From Halorussus gelatinilyticus (lineage in GTDB: Archaea; Halobacteriota; Halobacteria; Halobacteriales; Haladaptataceae): DNA of 64,000 bases. Location of the stretch: NCBI RefSeq assembly GCF_023238445.1, contig NZ_CP096658.1, forward strand, positions 1 to 64,000, in the 5' to 3' direction. Positions 33,035 through 41,620 of the stretch are shown in pieces (positions within the stretch are counted from its first letter, which is position 1; each line of letters begins with the position of its first letter). The translations under genes were made by a program, and so were the position numbers. The notes under the pieces were generated by a model that searched no databases, was not told the origin of the DNA, and was given only the letters and a program-made list of their open reading frames with translations.

Positions 33035-33109
33035 GGTCCGTGTCGTCGGTCGTTCCGGTGGTCCGTGTCAGCGGTCGTTCCGGTGGTCCGTGTCAGCGGT
33101 CGCTCGTCG
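33035..33109. repeat. Three 25-nt tandem repeats
   Basis: Units start at 33035, 33060 and 33085. Units one and two differ at two positions; the third diverges in its last 7 nt. The core GGTGGTCCGTGTCAGCG is close to GGTGGTCTGCGTCACCG in the 27-nt array at 16952-17059, suggesting one repeat family. Confidence 0.75.
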
Positions 33110-33176
33110 GTCGCCGGCGACGCCCGCCCGGACCACAGCGACAGGACTTAACGCCGTCGCCGACCAACGCTCGGAC

Positions 33177-34619
33177 ATGATAACTTCCGAGCGGATGGCA
33201 CAGGTGGACGCTAACGCGGCCGCCCTCGGCGTGCCACGGAAGCAGTTGATGGAGTCGAGCGGTAACGCGGTCGCCCGCGAGGTCCGGGCGGTCGCCGACC
33301 CCGGCGCGCGAGTCGCGGTCGTTGCGGGCCGCGGAAACAACGGCGGCGACGGCTTCGTCGCGGTCCGGTTCTTGGACGACTACGACACCTCCGTCCACCT
33401 GCTCGGCCGCGAGGAGACCATCGCTACGGACATCGCCCGCGAGAACTGGGCCGCGCTCCGGCAGGGCGACTATCGGACCGAGACCGTCACCGACTCGCGG
33501 GATTTCGAGTTGCCGGACTGCGACGTCATCGTGGACGCGATGCTCGGCACCGGCGTCACGGGCGCGCTCCGGGAACCCGAGGCCACCGTCGCCGAGCGAA
33601 TCAACGAGAGCGAGGCGACCGTCGTCGCGGTGGACGTGCCCTCGGGCGTGAACGCCGATACGGGAGAGGCAGAAGGAACTGCGGTCTCGGCCGACCGCGT
33701 GGTCACGTTCCACGACCGGAAACCCGGTCTCGACTCGCTCGACGCCGAGGTCACGGTCGCGGACATCGGCATCCCGGCCGCCGCCGAGGAGTTCGTCGGG
33801 CCGGGCGACATGCGACCGGTCCGACGGGGAAGCGGAGCCGAGGACGCCCGCGCCTACGTCGTCGGCGGCGGCCCGTACACCGGTGCCCCGGCGCTGGCCG
33901 CGCAGGCCGCGCTCCGTGCCGGCGCGAACCTCTCGTTCGTCGCCGCGCCCGGCCCGGTCGCGCCCCAGATACAGGGCTACGCCGAGGACCTCATCGTCCA
34001 GGCCTACGAGGGCGACCACCTCGCGCCCGAGCAGGTCCCCGACCTTGTGGAGACCGCCGAGAGCTACGACGACGTGGTGGTCCTCGGGCCGGGACTCGGC
34101 AACGCCGACGAGACCCTCGACGCGGCCGCGCAGTTCCTCGAATCGTTCTCCGGCCCGGCGGTCGTGGACGCCGACGCGCTCCCGGTCGTCCCCGAGGTCG
34201 AGACCGACGCGACGCTGGTCTGCACTCCCAACCGCAAGGAGTTGGCGAAGATGGGCGGTCCCGACGTCGAGTCGGCCGACGCGCTCCGCGAACACGCCGA
34301 TGAAATCGAGAGCTTCGCCGCCGACCTCGGCCACGTCGTGCTGGCGAAGGCGAAAGACGACGTGATTACCGACGGCGAGCGGACCCGCGTCTCGCGGGCC
34401 GGAACCTCGGGCATGACCGTCGGCGGCACCGGCGACACGCTCGCGGGCACGACCGCCGGTCTACTGGCGGCCCACGACCCCTTCGAGTCGGCGTGCATGG
34501 CCGCGTACGCCAACGGCCGGGCCGCGGAACTGCTGGACGACGACCGCCGCGACGGCCTGCTCGCGTCGGACCTGCTCGATGCGCTCCCGCGCGCCATCTG
34601 GGGTGACGACGATGAGTGA
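33177..34619 (+). CDS. nnr: Bifunctional NAD(P)H-hydrate epimerase/dehydratase
   Basis: 480 residues. The N-terminal YjeF_N epimerase domain (about 1-205; NNGGDGF at about 55-61) is fused to an ADP-dependent dehydratase domain of the ribokinase fold (about 220-475; SGMTVGGTGDTLAGT near 410). The enzyme repairs hydrated NAD(P)H. The ATG at 33177 gives MITSERMAQVD, the family start; the frame upstream runs through repeat DNA. It overlaps moaC by 8 nt, so the two are co-transcribed, a pairing often seen in haloarchaea. Confidence 0.95.
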   Translation: MITSERMAQVDANAAALGVPRKQLMESSGNAVAREVRAVADPGARVAVVAGRGNNGGDGFVAVRFLDDYDTSVHLLGREETIATDIARENWAALRQGDYRTETVTDSRDFELPDCDVIVDAMLGTGVTGALREPEATVAERINESEATVVAVDVPSGVNADTGEAEGTAVSADRVVTFHDRKPGLDSLDAEVTVADIGIPAAAEEFVGPGDMRPVRRGSGAEDARAYVVGGGPYTGAPALAAQAALRAGANLSFVAAPGPVAPQIQGYAEDLIVQAYEGDHLAPEQVPDLVETAESYDDVVVLGPGLGNADETLDAAAQFLESFSGPAVVDADALPVVPEVETDATLVCTPNRKELAKMGGPDVESADALREHADEIESFAADLGHVVLAKAKDDVITDGERTRVSRAGTSGMTVGGTGDTLAGTTAGLLAAHDPFESACMAAYANGRAAELLDDDRRDGLLASDLLDALPRAIWGDDDE

Positions 34620-35097
34620 CGACGAGACCGAACTGACCCACACCGACGAGGAGGGCGAGGTCCAGATGGTGGACGTAGGCGACAAGCCCGACACCGCCCG
34701 CCGAGCGGTCGCGCGCGGCGCGATTCGCCTCCGGCCCGAGACCGTCGCGGCCGTCCGCGACGACGAGGTGAGCAAGGGCGACGTGCTGGCGACCGCCCGC
34801 GTCGGCGCGGTCCAAGCGGTCAAGCACACGTGGGAGACCATCCCGATGTGCCACCAGATTCCCATCACGAACGTCGAGACCGACTTCGAACTCGGCGACG
34901 AGCGCGTCACCCTCGACGTCGCGGTCAAGACCACGGGCAAGACCGGGTGCGAGATGGAGGCCTTGGAGGGCGTCACGACCGGCCTGAACGTGGTTTGGGA
35001 CATGGTGAAGGCCGCCGAAAAGGACGCGGACGGCCAGTACCCCGACACCGGAATCGAGGACGTGCGCGTCGTCGAGAAGACGAAACGCGAACTGTAG
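34612..35097 (+). CDS. moaC: Cyclic pyranopterin monophosphate synthase MoaC
   Basis: 161 residues. The family sequence is complete: MVDVGDKPDTARRAVA, KGDVLATARVGAVQA, IPMCHQIPITN and KTTGKTGCEMEALEGVT. MoaC forms the pyranopterin ring in molybdenum cofactor synthesis, downstream of MoaA. The ATG at 34612 overlaps the nnr stop. Its stop abuts the convergent DUF7344 gene with no gap. Other moa genes are not in the window. Confidence 0.96.
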   Translation: MSDDETELTHTDEEGEVQMVDVGDKPDTARRAVARGAIRLRPETVAAVRDDEVSKGDVLATARVGAVQAVKHTWETIPMCHQIPITNVETDFELGDERVTLDVAVKTTGKTGCEMEALEGVTTGLNVVWDMVKAAEKDADGQYPDTGIEDVRVVEKTKREL

Positions 35098-35703
35098 TCA
35101 GGGCCCTCGGTCGTCGTCCCCGTTCACGTCGTCGCTGGTCTCGTCGTCCGCATTTTCTCGGCTCTCGTCGCTCGCGTCTTCTCGGCTTTCGTCGCGTACC
35201 GACGCGTCGGTCTCGAATTCGTCCTCGGACGTCTCGCGTTCGAGGTCGTCCAGCGTCTCTCGATACGTGACCTCCTCGTCGAGCGTGACGGCGAAGTCCG
35301 GCGGCGTGTCTTCGGTCGCGCGCCGCCAGCGATACACGTCGTACCAGTGAGCGAGACTCGTCGCCGCGAACAGGGCGACGACCAGCGCGGCCGCGGCGGT
35401 GGGTCCGATTACGTCGAAGGGGGCCACGTCGAACCGTATCAGCGCGAGGAGACCCGTCGAGACCGCCGTGACGAGGAGGTACACTTTGTACCACGGCAGT
35501 CGCGTCCGTGGGTTGTTGGCCAACAGGACGCCGACCGTCGGACCGCTCACGGTTCCCACCGCCCCGTCGGCCGCGCCGTCGTAAGTGACGAGGCCGTAGT
35601 CGGCCTGCACCGGAGCGTGACGCTCTCGGAGCGACGACGCCACTCGCTCGGCGAGTTCCGGCGTGACTTCGCCGGGCGTCGCGGCCCGCTCCAACGCCGC
35701 CAC
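35098..35703 (-). CDS. DUF7344-like DNA-binding/membrane protein, start unclear
   Basis: 201 residues from the only normal start, GTG 35703. The frame stays open upstream and encodes RNRRRRYALYYLHQRSGPVA just before it (about 35784-35725), which is the N-terminal helix pattern of the haloarchaeal DUF7344 winged-helix-like domain. The true protein must start earlier, but no ATG, GTG or TTG exists in frame for over 350 nt; CTG at 35802 is the nearest candidate. After the domain come two transmembrane helices (about 69-86 and 92-112) and an acidic Asp/Glu/Ser tail. It could be a membrane-bound regulator. A start-codon mutation, unusual start or sequence error is possible. Confidence 0.65.
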   Translation of the reverse strand: MAALERAATPGEVTPELAERVASSLRERHAPVQADYGLVTYDGAADGAVGTVSGPTVGVLLANNPRTRLPWYKVYLLVTAVSTGLLALIRFDVAPFDVIGPTAAAALVVALFAATSLAHWYDVYRWRRATEDTPPDFAVTLDEEVTYRETLDDLERETSEDEFETDASVRDESREDASDESRENADDETSDDVNGDDDRGP

Positions 35704-36055
35704 CTGTCGTGCGACCGCTTCGACGGCGACGGGACCGGACCGCTGGTGCAGGTAGTAGAGTGCATATCTGCGACGGCGATTGCGGACTTCCGCGGCGACC
35801 AGCCGTTCCCGAGGACGAGCGACGTCCGTCTGGAACCCCTCCGATTTCGGTCGCGAACCGTCGTCCGGAGGCGGGGCGTTCGACTCGCCGAGCGTAGTCC
35901 TCCTCTCGTGCCTGACTGACGGAGCGGCCCACTTTGTTATTGGCTCTGGTCGAACGCAGGCGATGAGACAATCGGAGATACGACGGGTGACATGGCCGTT
36001 ACCGTCGACTACTGCCAGCGTAACGAGCGTTGCGCGAGCGGAAGGTGAACCGAAC

Positions 36056-37351
36056 TCACGCCGAGAGCGCGCTCGCCAACTCCCCGGCCTTCGCTCTGGA
36101 CTGCTCGACGATGGCGGGCCGGGCCTCGAAGTCCACGACCACCTCGTCGTCGGCGTAGGTCACGTCGTTGACCCGCGCGTGGTCGTGGACCCACGAGACG
36201 ACGCTCATCGTGTCCTCGGTCATCGGCAGGACCAACTTCTCGCGCTCCCAGTCGGGGAGTTCGTCGTCGATGCGCTCGCGTAACCCGTTCAGATTGAGTT
36301 GCTCCTTGCCGGAGACCGCGATGGGGTCGGGCGCGAGCGCCGACAGCGCCTCGACCTTCTCGGCGAGTTCGTCGTCGCTCACGGCGTCTATCTTGTTCAG
36401 CACCGTCACGATGGGTGCCTCGTTGCGCTCGTAGAGCGTGTCGTGGCTGGTGACGAGTTTCTCGCGTATCTCCTCGACGGGTTCGCTCACGTCCACGACG
36501 AGCAACACGAGGTCGGCGTAGTACACCGCGTCGAGCGTGGACTTGAACGACTCGACCAGCCAGTGGGGCAGGTCGCTGATGAACCCGACCGTGTCGGTCA
36601 GGAGCACGTCGCGCCGGTCCATGTCCATCTTCCGAGTCGTCGTGCCGAGCGTCGTGAACAGGCGGTCTTGGGCCTCCGCCGTCGTGTCGAGGTCCGGGTG
36701 CAACTCCTCGTTCTCGCCCAACTCGATGTCGGCCGCGAGGCTCTGCATCAGCGTGGACTTCCCGGCGTTCGTGTAGCCGGCCATCGCCACGAGGTCGAAC
36801 CCGGACTCGCGCCTGCGGTCCCGGCGGTCGGCCTCGGTCCGGGCGATGGAGTCGAGTTCGTCCTTGATGTTCGAAATCTGGTCTTTGATGTCCTGCTCGC
36901 GGCTCTCGTCGTACTCCCCCAGTCCCATGAACCCCGGCCGCTCGTCGCGCTTGGCGAGGCTGGTCTTGGCCTCCGCGCGGGGCAGTTCGTACCGGAGTTC
37001 GGCCAACTCGACCTGCAACTGTGCCTTCCGGGTCTGGGCACGCTGGCCGAAGATTTCGAGGATGAGCCTGAATCGGTCGATGACCTTCGTCTCCTCGGGG
37101 AACTGCTGGCCGAGGTTGTACGTCTGATACGGACCCAACTCGTTGTCGAAGATGACCACGTCCGCGCCGGTCTCGGCGACCGCGGCCCCGATTTCAGCGG
37201 CCTTCCCTTCGCCGACCTGTAGCGCCGGGTCCTCCTTTCGTGACTGGGTGAACTCCCCGGTTACCTCGTAGCCCGCGGCGCGGGCGAGGTCGCGTATCTC
37301 TTCGGTGTCTGGCGTGCCGGAATCGACTCGCTTGACGATTATCGCTTTCAT
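36056..37351 (-). CDS. hflX: GTPase HflX
   Basis: 431 residues. The N-terminal HflX domain (VVIFDNELGPYQTYNL, about 79-94) and helical coiled region (about 130-185) are followed by the G domain: G1 GYTNAGKSTL (about 192), G3 DTVGFISDLP (about 250) and G4 NKID (about 310). HflX binds the large ribosomal subunit and is linked to ribosome rescue under stress. The ATG at 37351 overlaps the stop of the upstream gene by 4 nt (ATGA), so the two are one operon. Confidence 0.95.
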   Translation of the reverse strand: MKAIIVKRVDSGTPDTEEIRDLARAAGYEVTGEFTQSRKEDPALQVGEGKAAEIGAAVAETGADVVIFDNELGPYQTYNLGQQFPEETKVIDRFRLILEIFGQRAQTRKAQLQVELAELRYELPRAEAKTSLAKRDERPGFMGLGEYDESREQDIKDQISNIKDELDSIARTEADRRDRRRESGFDLVAMAGYTNAGKSTLMQSLAADIELGENEELHPDLDTTAEAQDRLFTTLGTTTRKMDMDRRDVLLTDTVGFISDLPHWLVESFKSTLDAVYYADLVLLVVDVSEPVEEIREKLVTSHDTLYERNEAPIVTVLNKIDAVSDDELAEKVEALSALAPDPIAVSGKEQLNLNGLRERIDDELPDWEREKLVLPMTEDTMSVVSWVHDHARVNDVTYADDEVVVDFEARPAIVEQSRAKAGELASALSA

Positions 37352-37662
37352 AAGAACAGTTTTCGGGCGGCGTACGCGGCGTGGTGTGCGGCTTGCACGG
37401 TCTCGCGTTCGGCTATACTCTCGACGTACTTGAAACTCGGGCCGAGGAACTGTTCGACTTTCACTTCGGGTTCCTCGTAGAACTCGCCGCGCTCGGCGAC
37501 GACGGGACCGTCGGGCGGTTCGGGCAGTTCCTCGACCGCGCTCGCGACGACGCGGGCGGCGTTCTCGAACGTGGGCGGGTTCTCGCTCGTGGCGAACCCC
37601 ATCCCCTCGACGGACCGAAGTCGGTTCGTGCCGACGGCGGCGTACACCGCCGCCGCGACCAT
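37348..37662 (-). CDS. DUF2209-like protein, N-terminus lacks a normal start codon
   Basis: 104 residues from ATG 37662. The frame extends upstream without stop to 37746 and encodes VVGVDISGRHEESGEYL, which joins MVAAAV to complete a strand-turn-strand typical of an RNase H-like fold and matches my recollection of DUF2209. No ATG, GTG or TTG lies in that extension, and TGA closes it at 37749-37747. An ATG at 37777 lies in another frame. A frameshift, unusual start or sequence error is possible. It is the first gene of a pair with hflX (4-nt overlap). Confidence 0.65.
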   Translation of the reverse strand: MVAAAVYAAVGTNRLRSVEGMGFATSENPPTFENAARVVASAVEELPEPPDGPVVAERGEFYEEPEVKVEQFLGPSFKYVESIAERETVQAAHHAAYAARKLFL

Positions 37663-37952
37663 CAGGTACTCGCCGGACTCCTCGTGGCGACCGCTGATGT
37701 CGACGCCGACGACGGCGGCCTGGCGGGCGTTAGCCTCGCCGGGCCTTCACCTCGGTTCGCAGAGCCGCGTTGCCCATGTTCGGACGCTACGGTCCCCTTC
37801 CATTTCAATCATACGTCGGTCGGTGGTGTCCGCGGCGAACGGTCGACCCGACGGTCCGGGAGAACGAGTCGTTCTACGCGTCTCGGTCGTGGTTTAACGC
37901 GTTACCCGGCTTACCACAAGAGCCTTAAGCTATCAATGAGCCAGTCCCGACT

Positions 37953-38267
37953 ATGCAACTCGACCCCCAGCAACTCGGACTCGAATTCGGGTCCGGAGCC
38001 GTCGTGGGCGGCGTCATCGGCTTCGCTGCGAAGAAGATAGCGAAGCTACTCGCCGTCATCGTCGGTCTCGAACTCGCCCTGTTCAAGTTCCTCGAGTCGC
38101 GCGGCATCCTCACCGTCGATTGGAACAAGCTCACCGCGGGCGTCCTGAAGGCGAGCGAGAGCGCCCAGAGCGGCGCGCCGCCGTCGTGGGTGACGACCAT
38201 CCTCTCAACGCTCTCGGTCGGTGCCGGCTTCACCGGCGGCTTCATGCTCGGCTTCCGGAAGGGATAA
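37953..38267 (+). CDS. FUN14-domain membrane protein
   Basis: 104 residues. GSGAVVGGVIGFAAKKIAKLLAVIVG-like N-terminal helices (about 14-42) and a C-terminal GAGFTGGFMLGFRKG match the FUN14 family. Archaeal members are small membrane proteins of unknown role. A CTTAAG/AGCTATC region precedes it. It is convergent with the next gene, 1 nt apart. Confidence 0.88.
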   Translation: MQLDPQQLGLEFGSGAVVGGVIGFAAKKIAKLLAVIVGLELALFKFLESRGILTVDWNKLTAGVLKASESAQSGAPPSWVTTILSTLSVGAGFTGGFMLGFRKG

Positions 38268-38268
38268 T

Positions 38269-38601
38269 CTAGACGTCGTACCGCTCGGCCGCGTCGCGCC
38301 GTCGGACGCCCTCCGCGGCGACGCTCGGCACGAACCGCTTCATCTTCGTCGTTCGATATTTCGCCAGTGCGAACGCGCCAACCGTCGCTACGACACCGAA
38401 CAGCGGTCGCTGGGCTATCAGGAGCGTGTACCCGACCGCCACGGCGGACGCTATCGCCGCGAACCCCCAGAGGATAATTCGACGCTTCCGATACTCGTCT
38501 TCGTGGGCCGCGACGACTTCGGCGGCGCGTCCGGCCTCGACCGCTCTATACGCCGTCTCGCCGTCCGGTTGGTCGTACGCCAACACGTCTACGAGCGCCA
38601 T
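38269..38601 (-). CDS. Small membrane protein linked to SDO1
   Basis: 110 residues. An acidic soluble N-terminus with AAEVVAAHEDEYRKRR (about 27-42) is followed by two hydrophobic helices (about 43-60 and 65-82) and a basic tail. It begins 1 nt after the SDO1 stop on the same strand, so it is almost surely co-transcribed. I do not recognise a named family with certainty. Function is unknown. Confidence 0.8.
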   Translation of the reverse strand: MALVDVLAYDQPDGETAYRAVEAGRAAEVVAAHEDEYRKRRIILWGFAAIASAVAVGYTLLIAQRPLFGVVATVGAFALAKYRTTKMKRFVPSVAAEGVRRRDAAERYDV

Positions 38602-38602
38602 C

Positions 38603-39328
38603 TTAGCGCGTGCTGAGTTCGTCCTCGTCCTTGATGATTCGGGTCTCGGCCTCGCCGCTGGTGTGTTCGTTCACGAGGTCGTAGAACTCGTTTTGCATCC
38701 CGGCGGGGAACGTGAGGACGCCGACCCAGCCGCCGTCGTTCTGCCACTCCTCGCGTTCGAGTTCGCCGAACTGGCGAATCTTCGCCTGCGCGCTCCCGGC
38801 GTAGTCGGCGGGCACCTGCACCGCGACGGTCACCTCGTCGAACCGGATGGGGATGACCGGCCGGAGCGCGTCGAGCGCCTCGTCTACCTGCGTCTCGACC
38901 GGTTCCATCGGGTCCACGCGGAAATCGGTCTCTTCCAGCGCGGACTCGATGCGCTCGGGCGGGTGGGGCGCGTTGTCCATCTGGGGGTTGACCGCGTTGC
39001 GCGTGATGCGGTTGACCAGATTCTTGTGCTTCTGCTCCTGCATCTCGCGGCGCTGCTCGGCCGTAATCTGAATCTCCCCGTCCTTGATGACCTCCGGGAT
39101 GATTTCGAGCGGGTCGGTCGTCCCGAACACCTCTTCGAGCGCCGACTCGGCGGGTCGGTCGCCGCGACTCGCGTTCTCGAACACGTCCTCGGCGGCGATG
39201 ACGTCCTCCAGTTCGCCGTCGAACTCGCCGCGCTTGATTTCGAGCGCCGCGTCGGGGTCTACCAGTACCTCGAACCGCTCACCGTGAGATTCGAGGCGAG
39301 CGGTCACCGCCTCTTCGAGTGGTATCAT
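38603..39328 (-). CDS. sdo1: Ribosome maturation protein SDO1 (SBDS homologue)
   Basis: 241 residues in three domains. The N-terminal FYSH domain has RFEVLVDPDAALEIKRGE and LEEVFGTTDPLEII. The middle has ITAEQRREMQEQKHKNLVNRI-like residues and PHPPERIE. The C-terminal ferredoxin-like domain ends near 235. SDO1/SBDS helps release the anti-association factor aIF6 from the large subunit. The ATG at 39328 gives MIPLEEAV, the family start; the frame upstream is not conserved. It leads a pair with the small membrane protein. Confidence 0.95.
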   Translation of the reverse strand: MIPLEEAVTARLESHGERFEVLVDPDAALEIKRGEFDGELEDVIAAEDVFENASRGDRPAESALEEVFGTTDPLEIIPEVIKDGEIQITAEQRREMQEQKHKNLVNRITRNAVNPQMDNAPHPPERIESALEETDFRVDPMEPVETQVDEALDALRPVIPIRFDEVTVAVQVPADYAGSAQAKIRQFGELEREEWQNDGGWVGVLTFPAGMQNEFYDLVNEHTSGEAETRIIKDEDELSTR

Positions 39329-39579
39329 ACCGAACGGTAGTCCCCGCCGGTTAAAAGAAGTATTGGACAGCGACGCGTCTCGCGGTCGAAACTGGCGGAG
39401 GATGGGGTCGCTCACTTCCCGAGAACGAGTGGCACGGCGGCAGTAGAGTTAACACGGCGGCGTGACACGTATCGCCAACGGTAGGCGACCGATGACCCGC
39501 TAACTTCTCCCGACCGGCGCTCGCCCCCGGTCAGTCGTCAGTATCGCTTCCCAACCCACCCGACAGCCACACCACAGCC

Positions 39580-41361
39580 ATGAGTCTACCAGCCAGAGAC
39601 GACGTGAACCCCGAGTACCGATTCGACCTGACCCGCATCTTCGAGACACCCGCCGAGTGGGAGGCGGCCGCGACGGCGCTCCGTGAGGACCTCGATGCGC
39701 TCGAATCCCGCACCGAGGAGTCGCTCGAAACCCCGGCCGACCTCCGGGTGCTCCTCGAACGCGTCGAGGACTGCTACCGCCGGAAACAGCGCCTCGACCT
39801 CTACGCCACGCTCTACGAGAACGTCAACACCGGGGCGGAGACGGCCGGGAACCTTCAGCGGCGCTTCCGTGACCTCGAATCCGAGTTCGAACCGGTCGTC
39901 GCGGCCGTCAAGCGCCGCCTCCGCGAGACCGACGACCAACTCCTCGACTCGCTCCTTGCCGAGTTGGACGACTATCGCCGGTACGCCGAGAGCCTGCGCG
40001 AGCAGGCGGGCCGAGTTCGGTCGTCCGACGCCGAGGACGCCATCGCGGCCGATAGCGAAGTCCGCTCGGCCCCGACCAGAATCATCGAGGCCGTCACGAC
40101 CGAGGACTTCGACCCGCCGAGCGTCGAGCGCCCCGATGGAGAACAGGTTGCGCTTCGATACGGCAACTTCCGCGACGAGCTTTCGCACCCGAACCGTGAG
40201 TACCGCAAGCGGGTGTACGAGGCGTATCGGGGCGAGATGGACCGCTTCGAGCACGTCCTCTCGCGGGCGTACGCCGAGAAGTTGGCGGCCGCCAGCGCCG
40301 AAGTCGAGGTCCGGGGCTACGACTCCGTCCGAGACCGGGACTTCCGCGGGACCTACCCCGAGACCGGACTAGAGCCGCGCCTGCCCGGCGAGGTCCACGA
40401 CGCGATGCTCGACGCGGTCCGAGACAACCTCGGGCCGTTCCACCGGTCGCAGGAGATTCGCCGCGAGCGGTTGGGCGTCGAAACCCTCCGGCCGTGGGAC
40501 CTGTCGGTGTCGATTGCGGACGCGCCGGAACCGGAGATTCCCTACGAGAAGGCCACCGAGTACATTCTGTCCGCGCTCGCGCCCCTCGGCGACGACTACG
40601 TGGCCCGCACCCGGTCGTTCTTCGAGGACCGGCGCATCGACGTGTACCCGACGCAGGACAAGCGCACGGACATCCCAGCCTACTGCCCGTCGTCGGCGGC
40701 GGACGGCGCGTTCGTGCTGGCGAACTACCGCGAGGACGTGTGGTCGATGTCGGTGGTCGCCCACGAACTCGGTCACGCGCTCAACGTCTCTTACCATCGC
40801 GAGGGACCGACCCGGTACGCGACCTGTCCGACCGCAATCTGCGAGATTCCGTCGATTCTCCACGAGATTCTGCTGGCCGAACACTGGTTCGACCGGGGCG
40901 GCGCGCTCGCCGACCACGCGAAGAACCGACTGCTGGAGGTGCTTGGCGGCAACTTCTACGGGTCGGCGATGGGTTCGGCGTTCGACCACCGCCTCGCCAC
41001 TGCGGTCGAAGACGGCGAGGACTTGTCGGCCGAACGCATCCGCGAGGTCTACGCCGACCTCCTCGCGGAGTTCCGGCCCGCCGTCGAGTATGCCGACCGC
41101 GCCGGGAGAGACTGGCTCGGCAGGGGGATGCGCGACCCCTACAGCAGTTTCCAGTACGTCCTCGGCGCGACGGGCGCGCTAGTGGTCCGCAACCGACTTC
41201 GCGAGGGGAGTCTGACTCCGGCGGAGTACCGCGATTTCCTCCGGCAGACGGGGCGGCGCGACCTGCCGGACCAGTTCGACGCGCTCGGCATCGACGTGAC
41301 GAGCGCCGAACCGTACGAGCGGGCCGCTGAGACGTTCGCGGGGTATCTGGACGAGTTCTGA
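39580..41361 (+). CDS. pepF: Oligoendopeptidase F (M3 family)
   Basis: 593 residues, the normal M3B length. The zinc protease motif HELGH is at about 396-400 (VVAHELGHALNVSYH), with a downstream Glu ligand in the segment SILHEILLAEHWF. The enzyme cleaves short peptides in the cytosol. The ATG at 39580 starts MSLPARDDVNPEYRFDL, fitting family members. It is monocistronic and convergent with the UPF0179 gene. Confidence 0.93.
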   Translation: MSLPARDDVNPEYRFDLTRIFETPAEWEAAATALREDLDALESRTEESLETPADLRVLLERVEDCYRRKQRLDLYATLYENVNTGAETAGNLQRRFRDLESEFEPVVAAVKRRLRETDDQLLDSLLAELDDYRRYAESLREQAGRVRSSDAEDAIAADSEVRSAPTRIIEAVTTEDFDPPSVERPDGEQVALRYGNFRDELSHPNREYRKRVYEAYRGEMDRFEHVLSRAYAEKLAAASAEVEVRGYDSVRDRDFRGTYPETGLEPRLPGEVHDAMLDAVRDNLGPFHRSQEIRRERLGVETLRPWDLSVSIADAPEPEIPYEKATEYILSALAPLGDDYVARTRSFFEDRRIDVYPTQDKRTDIPAYCPSSAADGAFVLANYREDVWSMSVVAHELGHALNVSYHREGPTRYATCPTAICEIPSILHEILLAEHWFDRGGALADHAKNRLLEVLGGNFYGSAMGSAFDHRLATAVEDGEDLSAERIREVYADLLAEFRPAVEYADRAGRDWLGRGMRDPYSSFQYVLGATGALVVRNRLREGSLTPAEYRDFLRQTGRRDLPDQFDALGIDVTSAEPYERAAETFAGYLDEF

Positions 41362-41573
41362 CGGTCGTTACTGGACGCGCCGCGATTCGACTTCTGGCCC
41401 GGCTCTCGCTGGCGTCTTGCCGAACGGAGTGGGGCGAGGCTCGTGGGAGCGTGCCTCCCACGGCGGACTCTCGCGGTCTGCCATCGTCACGCGAGGTCTA
41501 CGGTCGCGGTGCTGTACGGTTTCCGTGTCTCGTCTTGAACCACTAAGATCGGCTAAAGGAAATATATAATTAT

Positions 41574-41611
41574 CCCTAGAGTGGGTAAATATTTCTAAAA
41601 GACCACTAGGG
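41574..41611 (-). terminator. AT-looped inverted repeat between convergent genes
   Basis: CCCTAGAGTGG (41574-41584) pairs with CCACTAGGG (41603-41611) with one bulged base. The 18-nt loop is AT-rich, and runs such as CTAAAAG lie in it. The repeat begins about 10 nt after the UPF0179 stop on the - strand. It probably forms the shared 3' end of the two convergent transcripts. Confidence 0.45.
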
Positions 41612-41620
41612 CGTATTTCA

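Larger units (their letters stand above)
32642..33176. other. 535-nt gene-free region
   Basis: It lies between the divergent disordered-protein gene and nnr. Features seen are AT-rich promoter-like sequence near 32740-32785 (GTATATATTTC), approximate 21-nt GCACTGCAACCGC-type units near 32860-32920, two hairpins (32958-33021) and a 25-nt tandem array (33035-33109). I see no coding gene; overlapping open frames are Arg/Ser/Cys-rich and lack haloarchaeal character. Confidence 0.7.

Noticed and set aside
37921-37952. Possible extra start codons upstream of FUN14
   Set aside because: The in-frame residues do not match the family start at MQLDPQQ.
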